The notes beneath the pieces are model-generated. The model searched no databases. It saw only the letters and a program-made list of their open reading frames with translations, and was not told the origin of the DNA. From contig NZ_MRBK01000006.1 in NCBI RefSeq assembly GCF_001969815.1, positions 186,001 to 250,000 on the forward strand: a DNA stretch of 64,000 nucleotides. The letters are read 5' to 3'. The position numbers and the translations under genes were made by a program. Each line of letters opens with the position of its first letter. The first letter of the stretch is position 1. Positions 56,328 through 64,000 of this stretch are shown here, in pieces. This stretch comes from Bacillus swezeyi. GTDB lineage: Bacteria > Bacillota > Bacilli > Bacillales > Bacillaceae.

Positions 56328-58937
56328 ATGGCTGGCTACACGCCAATGATACAGCAATATTTAAAGATTAAGGCAGAGTATCAGGATGCCTTTTTATTTT
56401 TTCGTCTAGGAGATTTTTATGAGATGTTTTTTGAAGATGCGAAAAAAGCATCTCAGGAGCTGGAAATCACGTTAACGAGCAGAGACGGCGGATCGAGCGA
56501 AAGAATCCCCATGTGCGGGGTTCCCTATCATTCGTGCGCTTCTTATATTGAACAGTTGATCAAAAAAGGCTATAAAGTAGCGATCTGTGAACAGGTGGAA
56601 GATCCTAAATCAGCAAAAGGAGTTGTCAAAAGGGAAGTCGTTCAGCTGATCACACCCGGCACCGTCATGGACGGAAAGGGCATTCATGAAAATGAAAATA
56701 ACTTTATCGCCTCTGTCAGCGGTTTTCAGCATACATACGGACTCGCCTTTTCAGATTTAACGACGGGCGAAAATTTAGTGACGACAATCGAAAGGCTGGA
56801 TGATGTCGTTTCTGAGATTTATTCAGTCGGTGCGCGTGAAATCGTCGTCAGCCGAAATCTGAGCGAGAAGGACATCACAATTTTAAAAGAGCGGTGCGGA
56901 GCGACGATCTCCTTCGAAGACGAACAAGCAGATGAGAGGCCTGACATTGTAAAAGACCTGCCGTCTCAAGAGCTTGTTGATACGTTTTTAAAGCTTTACA
57001 CCTATTTACAACGCACCCAGAAAAGAAACCTTGACCACCTTCAGCATGTGCAGCCTTATGAATTGGAAGAAGCGATGAAAATCGACCTGTACTCCAAGCG
57101 CAATCTTGAACTGACTGAAACAATCCGTTCCAAAAATAAAAAAGGATCGCTTCTCTGGCTCTTGGATGAAACCAAAACGGCAATGGGCGGACGCCTGTTA
57201 AAACAATGGATTGACAGACCGCTGATCAGGAAGGGCCAGATCAAAGAGCGCCAGGAAATCGTGGAAACGCTGATTGCCCATTTGTTTGAACGCGAAGATT
57301 TGCGCGAGCGGCTGAAGGAAGTGTACGATCTTGAGCGGCTTGCCGGCCGGGTCGCTTACGGCAACGTGAATGCGAGGGATTTGATCCAGCTGAAGGAGTC
57401 GTTGAAACAAGTCCCGGCAATTAAACAGCTTGTCACTTCTCTCAATCACCCGAAAGCGAAAGAGCGCGCTGCAAGAATCGACCCTTGCGGCGATCTGCTA
57501 AAGCTTTTAGAAGACGCGCTCTATGAGAATCCGCCGCTTTCTTTAAAAGAAGGAAACTTAATAAAAGACGGCTATCATGCGAAACTTGATGAATACAGGG
57601 ATGCAAGCAAGAACGGAAAAGACTGGATTGCAAGGCTTGAAAAGCAGGAGCGGGAATACACCGGCATCCGCTCTTTAAAAGTCGGCTTCAATAAAGTTTT
57701 CGGCTACTATATTGAAGTGACGAAAGCGAACATCCACCTGCTTGAAGAAGGCCGATATGAAAGAAAGCAGACTTTAACGAATGCTGAACGCTATATCACA
57801 CCTGAACTCAAAGAAAAAGAAACTTTGATTCTTGAAGCGGAAGACAATATAAGCGAGCTGGAATACGAGCTGTTCTCAGAACTGCGCGATCAGGTGAAGC
57901 AATATATCCCTCGTCTGCAGCAGCTGGCGAAAATGATGAGTGAGCTTGATGTTCTGCAATGCTTTGCAACCATCAGCGAAAATCGCCATTACGTGAAGCC
58001 GGAGTTTTCTGATGACATTGTTCAAGTTGTCGACGGGCGGCATCCGGTCGTTGAAAAAGTAATGGACAGCCAGTCATATGTGCCGAACAGCTGTGAAATG
58101 GGCGGCGGAAGACAGATGCTGTTGATCACAGGGCCGAATATGTCCGGTAAAAGTACGTATATGAGACAGATGGCGCTGCTTTCGATTTTGGCGCAAATCG
58201 GCTGTTTTGTTCCAGCTCAAAAAGCGGTTCTGCCAATCTTTGATCAGATTTTTACGAGAATCGGCGCCGCCGATGATCTGATATCAGGCCAAAGCACCTT
58301 TATGGTGGAAATGCTTGAAGCCAAAAATGCGATCGTCCATGCGACCAAAAACAGCTTAATTTTATTTGATGAGATCGGCCGCGGCACATCCACTTACGAC
58401 GGAATGGCGCTTGCACAGGCGATCATCGAATACGTTCATAACCATATCGGCGCAAAAACGCTTTTCTCCACACACTATCATGAACTGACAGCGCTTGAAG
58501 AAAAGCTCGCCGACTTGAAAAATGTCCACGTCCGTGCAGAAGAATACGAAGGAAAAGTCGTATTCCTCCATCAAATCAAAGAAGGGGCCGCAGACAAAAG
58601 CTATGGGATACATGTCGCCCAGCTTGCTGAACTTCCGGACGGTTTAATCAGCCGGGCGAAAACGATTTTGAAAGAGCTTGAAGCTGGTGCAAAGGAATCG
58701 GCTGTTTCAACAGCTCCGGAAGCTGTAAAAGAGACTCCTGAGGAAATCCCGGCGCCGCCGGCCAAGGAGACCGCCCAGCTGTCTTTCTTTGAAACGGACA
58801 AGCCTAAGGAAAAGCAAGTGAAGCTGTCTAAGAAAGAACAGGGCGTTTTGGAGGAATTTAAAACTATGAACCTGTTGGATATGACGCCATTACAAGTCAT
58901 GAATGAATTGTACAAGCTGCAAAAGAAACTAAGATAA
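56328..58937 (+). CDS. mutS: DNA mismatch repair protein MutS
   Basis: 869 residues (B. subtilis about 858). Mismatch-binding motif [11 protein letters not shown] near 25, connector, lever and clamp domains, ABC-type ATPase with Walker [15 protein letters not shown] near 603, [13 protein letters not shown] Walker B, and [11 protein letters not shown]. Near the C-terminus QLSFF is a beta-clamp-binding motif. Recognises mismatches and recruits MutL, encoded 16 nt downstream. ATG with GTGAGGGATT. Confidence 0.98.
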   Translation: MAGYTPMIQQYLKIKAEYQDAFLFFRLGDFYEMFFEDAKKASQELEITLTSRDGGSSERIPMCGVPYHSCASYIEQLIKKGYKVAICEQVEDPKSAKGVVKREVVQLITPGTVMDGKGIHENENNFIASVSGFQHTYGLAFSDLTTGENLVTTIERLDDVVSEIYSVGAREIVVSRNLSEKDITILKERCGATISFEDEQADERPDIVKDLPSQELVDTFLKLYTYLQRTQKRNLDHLQHVQPYELEEAMKIDLYSKRNLELTETIRSKNKKGSLLWLLDETKTAMGGRLLKQWIDRPLIRKGQIKERQEIVETLIAHLFEREDLRERLKEVYDLERLAGRVAYGNVNARDLIQLKESLKQVPAIKQLVTSLNHPKAKERAARIDPCGDLLKLLEDALYENPPLSLKEGNLIKDGYHAKLDEYRDASKNGKDWIARLEKQEREYTGIRSLKVGFNKVFGYYIEVTKANIHLLEEGRYERKQTLTNAERYITPELKEKETLILEAEDNISELEYELFSELRDQVKQYIPRLQQLAKMMSELDVLQCFATISENRHYVKPEFSDDIVQVVDGRHPVVEKVMDSQSYVPNSCEMGGGRQMLLITGPNMSGKSTYMRQMALLSILAQIGCFVPAQKAVLPIFDQIFTRIGAADDLISGQSTFMVEMLEAKNAIVHATKNSLILFDEIGRGTSTYDGMALAQAIIEYVHNHIGAKTLFSTHYHELTALEEKLADLKNVHVRAEEYEGKVVFLHQIKEGAADKSYGIHVAQLAELPDGLISRAKTILKELEAGAKESAVSTAPEAVKETPEEIPAPPAKETAQLSFFETDKPKEKQVKLSKKEQGVLEEFKTMNLLDMTPLQVMNELYKLQKKLR

Positions 58938-58953
58938 AGAGAGGTGACCCAAC

Positions 58954-60840
58954 TTGGCAAGAATTATCCAGCTTCCCGATGATTTATCAAATAAAATCGC
59001 GGCGGGTGAAGTTGTGGAAAGACCGGCATCGGTCGTTAAAGAACTTGTCGAGAATGCGATCGATGCAAACAGCTCGGTCATTGAAATCGATGTCGAAGAG
59101 GCCGGACTTTCTTCCATTAAAGTTCTTGATGATGGCGAAGGGATGGATGCGGAGGACTGCAAAACGGCTTTTTTGCGCCATGCGACAAGCAAAATCAAAG
59201 ATGAAAACGATCTGTTCCGCGTCAGAACGCTCGGATTCCGCGGAGAAGCTTTGCCAAGTATCGCATCTGTCTCACATTTAACCATTAAAACAAGCACCGG
59301 AGAAGGAGCGGGAACCCATCTGACGCTTCAGGGAGGAAGAATCATTTCCGAGCAAAAATCGTCCAGCCGGAGAGGAACGGAAATGACGGTATCGAATTTG
59401 TTTTTCAATACGCCGGCGCGGCTGAAGTATATGAAAACGATCCATACCGAGCTCGGCAACATCACAGATGTGGTCAACAGAATCGCCTTGGCGCATCCGG
59501 AAGTATCGATCAGGCTGCGCCACCAAGGGAAAACCTTGCTGCAGACAAACGGGAACGGGGATGTCCGCCATGTGCTGGCAGCGATTTATGGAACGGCGGT
59601 TGCGAGAAAAATGCTTCCGCTTCACGCCAGTTCCCTTGATTTTGAAGTGAAGGGCTATATCGCGCTCCCTGAAATCACCCGGGCGTCGCGAAATTACATG
59701 TCATCTGTCGTCAACGGCAGATACATTAAAAATTTCCCGCTCGTTAAAGCGATTCACGAGGGCTACCACACACTGCTTCCGATCGGCCGCCATCCGATCA
59801 CTTTTATTGAAATCAATATGGATCCGCTCCTTGTCGACGTCAATGTGCATCCGTCCAAGCTTGAGGTCAGGCTGAGCAAAGAGACCGAGCTCCACGAATT
59901 GATTCGCGATGCGATCAAAGACGTATTCAAAAAGCAGCAGCTCATCCCGAGCGCGCAAATTCCGAAAAAGACGGCGCCTCCGCTTGTGAAGCCCGAGCAG
60001 CAAAAATTGAATTTCGACAATACACCTGTGCCGAAGGTTGAGACTGAAACAGAGCCAAAACAAGCGCCTTCTTTTTCAGCGATGAAACTAAGTTCGGTTG
60101 TAAAGGAAGCGCCGCTCCCGCCGGAGGAAGAGAAGGAAGCCCCTCTGCGAGACGTACAGCCCGAACCGCCGGCTGTGGAAGAGCAGATGCTGGATGAGCA
60201 GGAGGAAGCGCCTCCGCAAAACGAGCCGGAGCTGAACGAAGAAGCGGTGCCAAAAGAAAGGGTGCCGATCATGTATCCGATCGGCCAGATGCACGGCACC
60301 TACATTCTCGCGCAAAATGAAAATGGACTGTATATCATTGACCAGCACGCCGCACAGGAGCGGATTAAATATGAATACTTCCGCGAAAAAGTCGGTGAAG
60401 TCGAACCGAATGTTCAGGATCTTCTTGTTCCACTGACATTCCATTATTCAAAAAATGAAGCGATGATCATCGAAGAGCACTTGGAAGACCTGGCCAAGGT
60501 CGGCGTTTTTCTAGAGGCTTTCGGCGCGGGCAGCTATATCGTCCGTTGCCATCCGACATGGTTTCCAAAGGGCGAGGAAATGATGATCATTGAAGACATC
60601 ATCCAGCAAGTCCTTGATAACCGAAACATCGACATCAAAAAATTGCGCGAAGAGGCGGCGATCATGATGAGCTGCAAGGGATCAATCAAAGCCAACCACC
60701 ACCTGCGCGACGACGAAATCAGCGCCCTGCTCGACGAACTGCGCCGGACGGCCGACCCCTTCACATGCCCGCACGGCCGCCCGATTATTATTCATTATTC
60801 GACGTATGAGATGGAGAAGATGTTTAAGCGGGTGATGTAA
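58954..60840 (+). CDS. mutL: DNA mismatch repair protein MutL
   Basis: 628 residues. GHKL ATPase: [11 protein letters not shown] near 28, [23 protein letters not shown] and the loop [21 protein letters not shown] region. A Pro/Glu-rich linker (about 340-435) leads to the dimerisation/endonuclease domain containing [12 protein letters not shown] near 463, the metal-dependent nicking motif of non-enterobacterial MutL, plus the C-terminal CPHGRP zinc/regulatory motif. TTG start with AGAGAGGTGACCC. Last core gene before the accessory region. Confidence 0.97.
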   Translation: MARIIQLPDDLSNKIAAGEVVERPASVVKELVENAIDANSSVIEIDVEEAGLSSIKVLDDGEGMDAEDCKTAFLRHATSKIKDENDLFRVRTLGFRGEALPSIASVSHLTIKTSTGEGAGTHLTLQGGRIISEQKSSSRRGTEMTVSNLFFNTPARLKYMKTIHTELGNITDVVNRIALAHPEVSIRLRHQGKTLLQTNGNGDVRHVLAAIYGTAVARKMLPLHASSLDFEVKGYIALPEITRASRNYMSSVVNGRYIKNFPLVKAIHEGYHTLLPIGRHPITFIEINMDPLLVDVNVHPSKLEVRLSKETELHELIRDAIKDVFKKQQLIPSAQIPKKTAPPLVKPEQQKLNFDNTPVPKVETETEPKQAPSFSAMKLSSVVKEAPLPPEEEKEAPLRDVQPEPPAVEEQMLDEQEEAPPQNEPELNEEAVPKERVPIMYPIGQMHGTYILAQNENGLYIIDQHAAQERIKYEYFREKVGEVEPNVQDLLVPLTFHYSKNEAMIIEEHLEDLAKVGVFLEAFGAGSYIVRCHPTWFPKGEEMMIIEDIIQQVLDNRNIDIKKLREEAAIMMSCKGSIKANHHLRDDEISALLDELRRTADPFTCPHGRPIIIHYSTYEMEKMFKRVM

Positions 60841-60843
60841 TTT

Positions 60844-60899
60844 CTAATCGTTCATAACCCTTGATACATCAACGGTTATGAGCGATTAGTATGTTTTTT
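60844..60899 (+). terminator. Terminator after mutL
   Basis: Long stem CTAATCG-TCATAACC-TTGAT with ATCAA-GGTTATGA-CGATTAG, then TATGTTTTTTG. It ends mutSL and also lies at the 3' end of the opposing integrase remnant. Confidence 0.85.
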
Positions 60900-60917
60900 G
60901 ACCACATTTTGACCACA

Positions 60918-61415
60918 TTAATTGTCAAATTGGTCTGTTCTAAGTGCTTTTGAATAATTTTCTGCAGAGGATTTTTGTAAGTTCTTTGTTACGTGACTGT
61001 ACTTATCTAGAGTTATAGAGGTATTTGCATGGCCTAACCGTTCAGATACAACTTTTGAATTTTCTCCAATTTCAAGCATTATTGTTGCATGGGTATGTCG
61101 TAAATCATGAAATCGTATCCGCTTAACACCAGCCGGTTTAATATCATATAAAAATTGTTTGTGAATTGTATATGGATTTACCAGTTCACCGCCAAACGCG
61201 GAAATTACAAAGTGATTTCCTGTAAGGTTCATTCCTACTTTTAAGAGCTGTTCTTGATTCTTGATTTTGTACGCTTTTAATTCTTCAATATCTTCTTTGG
61301 TGATGGCTGTGTTTCTATTTCCGCTTTTCGTTTTAGTAGATTGCAACACAAGTCCTTGACCAGAAATATAATACAGAGAATTGCGTACATATATTCTATC
61401 ATACAGCGCGTATAT
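60918..61415 (-). pseudogene. Phage-type tyrosine integrase, C-terminal remnant
   Basis: The open frame runs leftward from a stop at 61416-61418 to 60918, about 165 codons; the first available start is GTG 61349. Sequence SLYYISGQGLVLQSTKTKSGNRNTAI begins mid-domain as in phage integrases, and the C-terminal catalytic part is intact: HDLRHTHATIML, ERLGHANTSITLDKYSHV with the Arg, two His and Tyr. The N-terminal arm-binding and core-binding domains and the first catalytic Arg are missing. Directly downstream on its strand is a tandem TTGACCACATT/TTGACCACATT. It marks a decayed integrated element whose attachment end probably lay near mutL. Confidence 0.85.
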
Positions 61416-61418
61416 TCA

Positions 61419-61742
61419 CTGACGACACCTTATTACTATTCAGGAGCGAAAACGGTTGACTGGCGGGCTGAAAAGAAAGGATCAGGAAGACTTTATTATA
61501 CGGCAGGCGTCTACAAAAAACGCTCGGGCGGCGGCTTGACTGATACAAACCTTGTGCAGCGGGGATACTTCAACCATTCAATGCCATTGAAGTCTTTCAG
61601 CGTCAGCGAGATACGCAAGCGCACCGGAAAAGGGACTTATGCCATCCAGTTTGACTGTTACACGGATTCAGCTAAAAACAAATACATCGGCACTTTCGAA
61701 TCTAAAAAGTTTTATATTAAACGGCCTGTGACGGGAAGGTGA
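61419..61742 (+). pseudogene. Headless ORF abutting the integrase remnant
   Basis: About 107 codons from the breakpoint to TGA 61740-61742. The readable part starts TPYYYSGAKTVDWRAEKKG and continues LYYTAGVYKKRSGGGLTD, RGYFNHSMPLKSFSVSEIRK, YAIQFDCYTDSAKNKYIG and FYIKRPVTGR. It looks like the C-terminal, beta-rich part of a secreted or phage structural protein; I do not recognise the family. The frame runs open into the antisense of the integrase, so its own start has been lost. Confidence 0.55.
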
Positions 61743-61748
61743 GGTAAT

Positions 61749-61784
61749 ATGGATAACCTAACGATAAAAAAGCTGTCGAGATAA
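61749..61784 (+). pseudogene. Truncated gene start (MDNLTIKKLSR)
   Basis: An ATG with an excellent site (GGAAGGTGAGG, 61735-61745), coupled to the stop of the preceding ORF, but the frame ends after 11 codons exactly inside the terminator of the convergent LCI-like gene. It looks like the 5' end of a gene cut by insertion of that cassette. Confidence 0.45.
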
Positions 61785-61794
61785 TCTCGACAGC
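61766..61794 (-). terminator. Terminator of the LCI-like gene
   Basis: On the minus strand GCTGTCGAGA-TTA-TCTCGACAGC followed by TTTTTTATC. Confidence 0.9.
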
Positions 61795-61806
61795 AAATTT
61801 TAAAAT

Positions 61807-62073
61807 TTAATCCACGGATTTATAGTGACCAATCCAAATATCTCTATTATAGTCGTACTCTCTGTATTTGAAAATGTATTTAACACCATTTAACGTAAAG
61901 GATTCTGCAAAAATTCCAGTTTTACTTTCAAACTGTTTCCAAGTTTGAATCGTAAAATCTTCAGTTGAAGAACTTTGAGGATTCGGATTTGGACTAGCCG
62001 CAAAAGCTGGAGCTGCAGAAACAAGTAAAGCAAGTGATAAAGCTGAACCAGTTAATACTTTTTTCAATTTCAT
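61807..62073 (-). CDS. LCI-like secreted antimicrobial peptide precursor
   Basis: 88 residues from the ATG at 62073, with AAAAGGGGTG 6 nt upstream (a GTG at 62082 overlaps that site). Signal peptide MKLKKVLTGSALSLALLVSA, cleavage near AFA-ASP. After a Pro/Asn/Ser spacer, the last 42 residues follow the LCI peptide of Bacillus: ours has GIFAESFTLNGVKYIFK then YD, W-x-G-x-Y and a final VD; LCI has GNFAASFVLDGTKWIFK then YD, W-x-G-x-Y and VWD. LCI is a 47-residue cationic four-stranded beta peptide active against plant pathogens; this version is less basic. Distinctly AT-rich against its flanks, with its own terminator. Assignment rests on a remembered LCI sequence. Confidence 0.8.
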   Translation of the reverse strand: MKLKKVLTGSALSLALLVSAAPAFAASPNPNPQSSSTEDFTIQTWKQFESKTGIFAESFTLNGVKYIFKYREYDYNRDIWIGHYKSVD

Positions 62074-62174
62074 TTTAAACACCCCTTTTTTAGATTTAAT
62101 ACACTTAATGAATTCTTCATTTGTAAGAAAAAACCTTGTAAAAAAATGTTAATTATTTGTGAACACTTAAATAA

Positions 62175-62460
62175 ACGAACGTAACCTTTGAATACGTCCA
62201 AGACGGAGAGCCTGCGGACACTGATCTTTTGCACACGGATGTTGTGCAGCTGATTGGTGGCCGCTTTTTTATTGGCCAGAATGGGAGACACACCTTTCCC
62301 TTATCAAGTGTGTACCCGGATGTATCGAATGGTGATGAAGGTCGTCAGCTTCACAGGAGGAGCGGCTGGAGTCTATGCAGGATTGCGCGCGATAGTCACG
62401 GGGAACGCAAGCGGTGAAATCCCACTTGCACAGGAAGTCATTTTCACATGGCTCCAATAA
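62175..62460 (+). pseudogene. Overlapping gene fragments of probable phage origin
   Basis: Frame A is open 62175-62417 and starts NVTFEYVQDGEPADTDLLHTD; frame B opens at TTG 62254, right after a TGA, and reads through MVMKVVSFTGGAAGVYAGLRA to TAA 62460, just at a terminator. A frameshift around 62230-62255 would join them into one protein with a hydrophobic, holin-like C-terminus. Neither has a good ribosome binding site. I do not recognise the family. The stretch 62083-62174 is AT-rich and holds the leader and promoter region of the LCI-like gene on the other strand. Confidence 0.4.
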
Positions 62461-62500
62461 TCTTTGCGTCCTCCTGGAGATTTGCCGGAGCCATTTTTAT
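62449..62500 (+). terminator. Terminator at the end of the phage-like fragment
   Basis: ATGGCTCC (62449-62456) pairs with GGAGCCAT (62487-62494), then TTTTAT; it overlaps the stop at 62460. Confidence 0.65.
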
Positions 62501-62553
62501 ATCAAAAAAGCGAATAGCGCAAGGTGGTGTTTATTCGGTAAGGAGAAATGAGT

Positions 62554-62625
62554 ATGAAATTAAGAGATTTTTTGTCTGTTCATGATAAAAAGAAACTTCA
62601 TTTATGGTGCAAAAACGAAAGCTAA
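62554..62625 (+). CDS. Micro-ORF of 23 codons with ribosome binding site and terminator
   Basis: ATG 62554 with TAAGGAGAAATGAGT, reading MKLRDFLSVHDKKKLHLWC and ending TAA 62625. A frame shift after about codon 11 would extend it to the TGA near 62649 (…GAKTKAKLEALLK). It is followed by a strong terminator. It could be a small peptide gene or a frameshifted remnant; no homologue recognised. Confidence 0.4.
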   Translation: MKLRDFLSVHDKKKLHLWCKNES

Positions 62626-62649
62626 ACTTGAAGCATTATTGAAGTGATA

Positions 62650-62692
62650 AAAGGGCCCCATCTATTGTGAGAGGGGCCTTTTTTGTTCAAAG
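62650..62692 (+). terminator. Terminator of the micro-ORF unit
   Basis: AGGGCCCC...GGGGCCTTTTTT; a GC-rich stem with a T tract. The following 62693-62823 contains an inverted repeat TTTGTCT...AGACAAA (62705-62739) and no gene. Confidence 0.85.
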
Positions 62693-62823
62693 CTTCTTAG
62701 TGGTTTGTCTAACGATGAAAGATGTTATCACCAGACAAATGTTATAGGTACGTTTGCTAAAATTCCATATATTTTACATACTGTTAAAGTACCCCGAATT
62801 GAGGCCTCATTCAAACGTTTCTC

Positions 62824-63237
62824 TCAACCCCTTCGGCTAAACCGTTTGATAGCCGCCTCGGTTACCGGCTCGAAGAGGTTAATTAGGTTTCCGTCGGGAT
62901 CACGGAATAACATAGCACGATTCCCCCACGGCATCGTGGTCGGTTCCTTTACCCACTCGTCTACAAACGGTTTCAAGCGCTCGTATTCGGCATCGATATT
63001 ATAGACGCGAAACTCAATAATGACGGAGTGATTGTCGGCCGCCACTGCAGAACCAGTACCGAACAGTGGCACCGTCTGCGAGTGGCCGATCGCAAGAGTA
63101 CACGATGGTACAACAAGTTCGGCAAAGACAGGCGCAGGGTGTTCAGCCGAAACACCCAAGACTTTTTCATAGAATTGGACAAGACGATCCACGTCTTCAG
63201 TAATGATACGAACAGAAGCAAAATTCACAAATACCAT
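62824..63237 (-). CDS. VOC (glyoxalase/bleomycin-resistance) family protein
   Basis: 137 residues from ATG 63237; a GTG at 63228 has better spacing (9 nt) to the same AGGAAGG and would give 134. Single VOC half-domain pair: ASVRIITEDVDRLVQFYEKVLGV at the N-terminus and NRAMLFRDPDGNLINLFEP at the C-terminus, with the C-terminal Glu of the metal site. Similar proteins are dioxygenase-like or resistance proteins; substrate unknown. Same strand and downstream of the WYL regulator, 279 nt away. Confidence 0.85.
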   Translation of the reverse strand: MVFVNFASVRIITEDVDRLVQFYEKVLGVSAEHPAPVFAELVVPSCTLAIGHSQTVPLFGTGSAVAADNHSVIIEFRVYNIDAEYERLKPFVDEWVKEPTTMPWGNRAMLFRDPDGNLINLFEPVTEAAIKRFSRRG

Positions 63238-63500
63238 CCTTCCTATAATAAATGATACAATATCCCATCCTATCAATTTGGGTCAGAACACTCGAAGCTC
63301 CCTAAAAGGTCCGATTAATTAGAAACTGAACCATTTGGTCCTCGACCACGCTTGATGCCTGGCTGTTTCTCAATTAATCCAAATGAAATAAATTAATTCA
63401 CCTCAATGTTAATTGTCAGTGTCCTCCTACTGATGCAAGACAAACTTTGCATTTATCTCTCACCCCTTTATGTTTACTTACTCCGATTATAAAATGACGC
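63238..63500 (-). other. Gap between WYL regulator and VOC gene
   Basis: No complete gene. On the minus strand a 25-codon open stretch reads LIEKQPGIKRGRGPNGSVSN before TAA, which looks like the C-terminus of a lost protein. ATGCAA-GACAAAC-TTTGCAT (63433-63452) is a small dyad that could be an operator. Confidence 0.4.
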
Positions 63501-63529
63501 TACTGACACCAGTATGTCAGTAGCGTTTT
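63501..63529 (-). terminator. Terminator at the end of the WYL regulator gene
   Basis: CGCTACTGACA-6 nt-TGTCAGTAGCG, a perfect 11-bp stem that includes the stop codon; short T tracts on both sides, so possibly bidirectional. Confidence 0.75.
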
Positions 63530-64000
63530 AAGATTTTTTGGGCTTCTTCACGAATCCGATTCTGGAATGATTTAGGCTCCAAAACAATCGCATCAGCTCC
63601 CCAACCAAGGACCCATTGCAAAACTTCGTCCAAGTGACGAACACGTAAGACCACATGAAATCCATCTTGATGATCTTCCATATCCTCTATGTAATGATAG
63701 TTTGATTCCTTCACCTTATCAGCGATTTCATGGTTGAACCGAATTCGGACGAGTAGGTGTCGATCATCCAGTGGGGTATACTTACTTAGTTTAAAATGCA
63801 TCGGTAATTCGAATCGTTCCCTCAAATCTATCAATTCTGTCATTCGGGACAAGCGGAAATGACGAATTTCTTGACGCAGATCACACTGGGCTACAAGCAT
63901 CCATGATCCTTCAACTAGCACCAACCCATAGGGAGCAACAGTACGAACACTATGCCGTTTCCCCTCCGAATCTGCATATTTTTTTAAATAATGAAAGCCG
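63517..64000 (-). CDS. WYL-domain transcriptional regulator (partial, runs off the window)
   Basis: The minus-strand frame is open from the right edge of the window to TGA near 63517, about 160 codons; the true start lies beyond 64000. Readable sequence includes HYLKKYADSEGKRHSVR, APYGLVLVEGSWMLVAQCD, IRHFRLSRMTELIDLRERF, and the C-terminal VLQWVLGWGADAIVLEP. This is the WYL plus WCX end of YafY/DeoR-type regulators; the N-terminal winged helix is not in view. It probably controls the neighbouring VOC gene. Confidence 0.85.
   Translation of the reverse strand, partial: GFHYLKKYADSEGKRHSVRTVAPYGLVLVEGSWMLVAQCDLRQEIRHFRLSRMTELIDLRERFELPMHFKLSKYTPLDDRHLLVRIRFNHEIADKVKESNYHYIEDMEDHQDGFHVVLRVRHLDEVLQWVLGWGADAIVLEPKSFQNRIREEAQKILKRY

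Overview
The window is a chromosomal segment of a Bacillus from the B. licheniformis / B. paralicheniformis group. Protein sequences and gene order match the Bacillus subtilis polC-nusA-infB-pnpA-spoVF-dapA-spoIIIE-recA-rny-cotE-mutSL stretch almost gene for gene. The main visible difference is a four-gene cellulase/mannanase cluster between polC and rimP, which I recall as typical of B. licheniformis. Nearly all genes lie on the + strand, with purine-rich ribosome binding sites and frequent TTG/GTG starts.

Layout. 1-4.5 kb: tail of proS, then polC. 4.5-12.3 kb: secreted polysaccharide-degrading operon (GH9+CBM3, GH48, GH5 with C-terminal accessory modules, GH5 mannanase), preceded by a XylR-type operator over a probable promoter. 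12.3-17.5 kb: rimP-nusA-rnpM-ylxQ-infB-ylxP-rbfA (transcription/translation machinery). 17.6-22.3 kb: truB, ribC, rpsO, pnpA. 22.4-30 kb: ylxY, mlpA, ymxH, the dipicolinate synthase genes, then asd-dapG-dapA, which supply the aspartate-semialdehyde and dihydrodipicolinate used for spores and cell wall. 30-35.5 kb: rnjB, tepA, ylzJ, spoIIIE, with a structured intergenic element between two identical terminators. 35.6-46.7 kb: ymfC, ymfD, the EF-P modification genes ymfF/ymfH/ymfI, ymfJ, ymfK, rodZ, pgsA, cinA and SOS-controlled recA. 47-60.8 kb: rny, ymdB, spoVS, a dipeptidase, tdh-kbl, miaB-ricA, cotE, mutS-mutL.

60.8-64 kb is a mosaic accessory region: the 3' part of a phage-type integrase abutting a headless ORF, a truncated gene start, a small secreted protein resembling the LCI antimicrobial peptide, other short phage-like fragments, a VOC protein and a WYL regulator that runs off the right edge. 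The LCI-like gene is the most unusual coding item.

Regulatory sites readable in the sequence include a XylR-like operator at 4670, two cre-like sites (4985, 9263), a LexA box before recA, a Fur-box-like sequence over the miaB promoter, a SigH promoter before spoVS, a SigK promoter before spoVFA, and SigE and SigK promoters before cotE. No rRNA, tRNA, CRISPR array or complete insertion sequence was seen.
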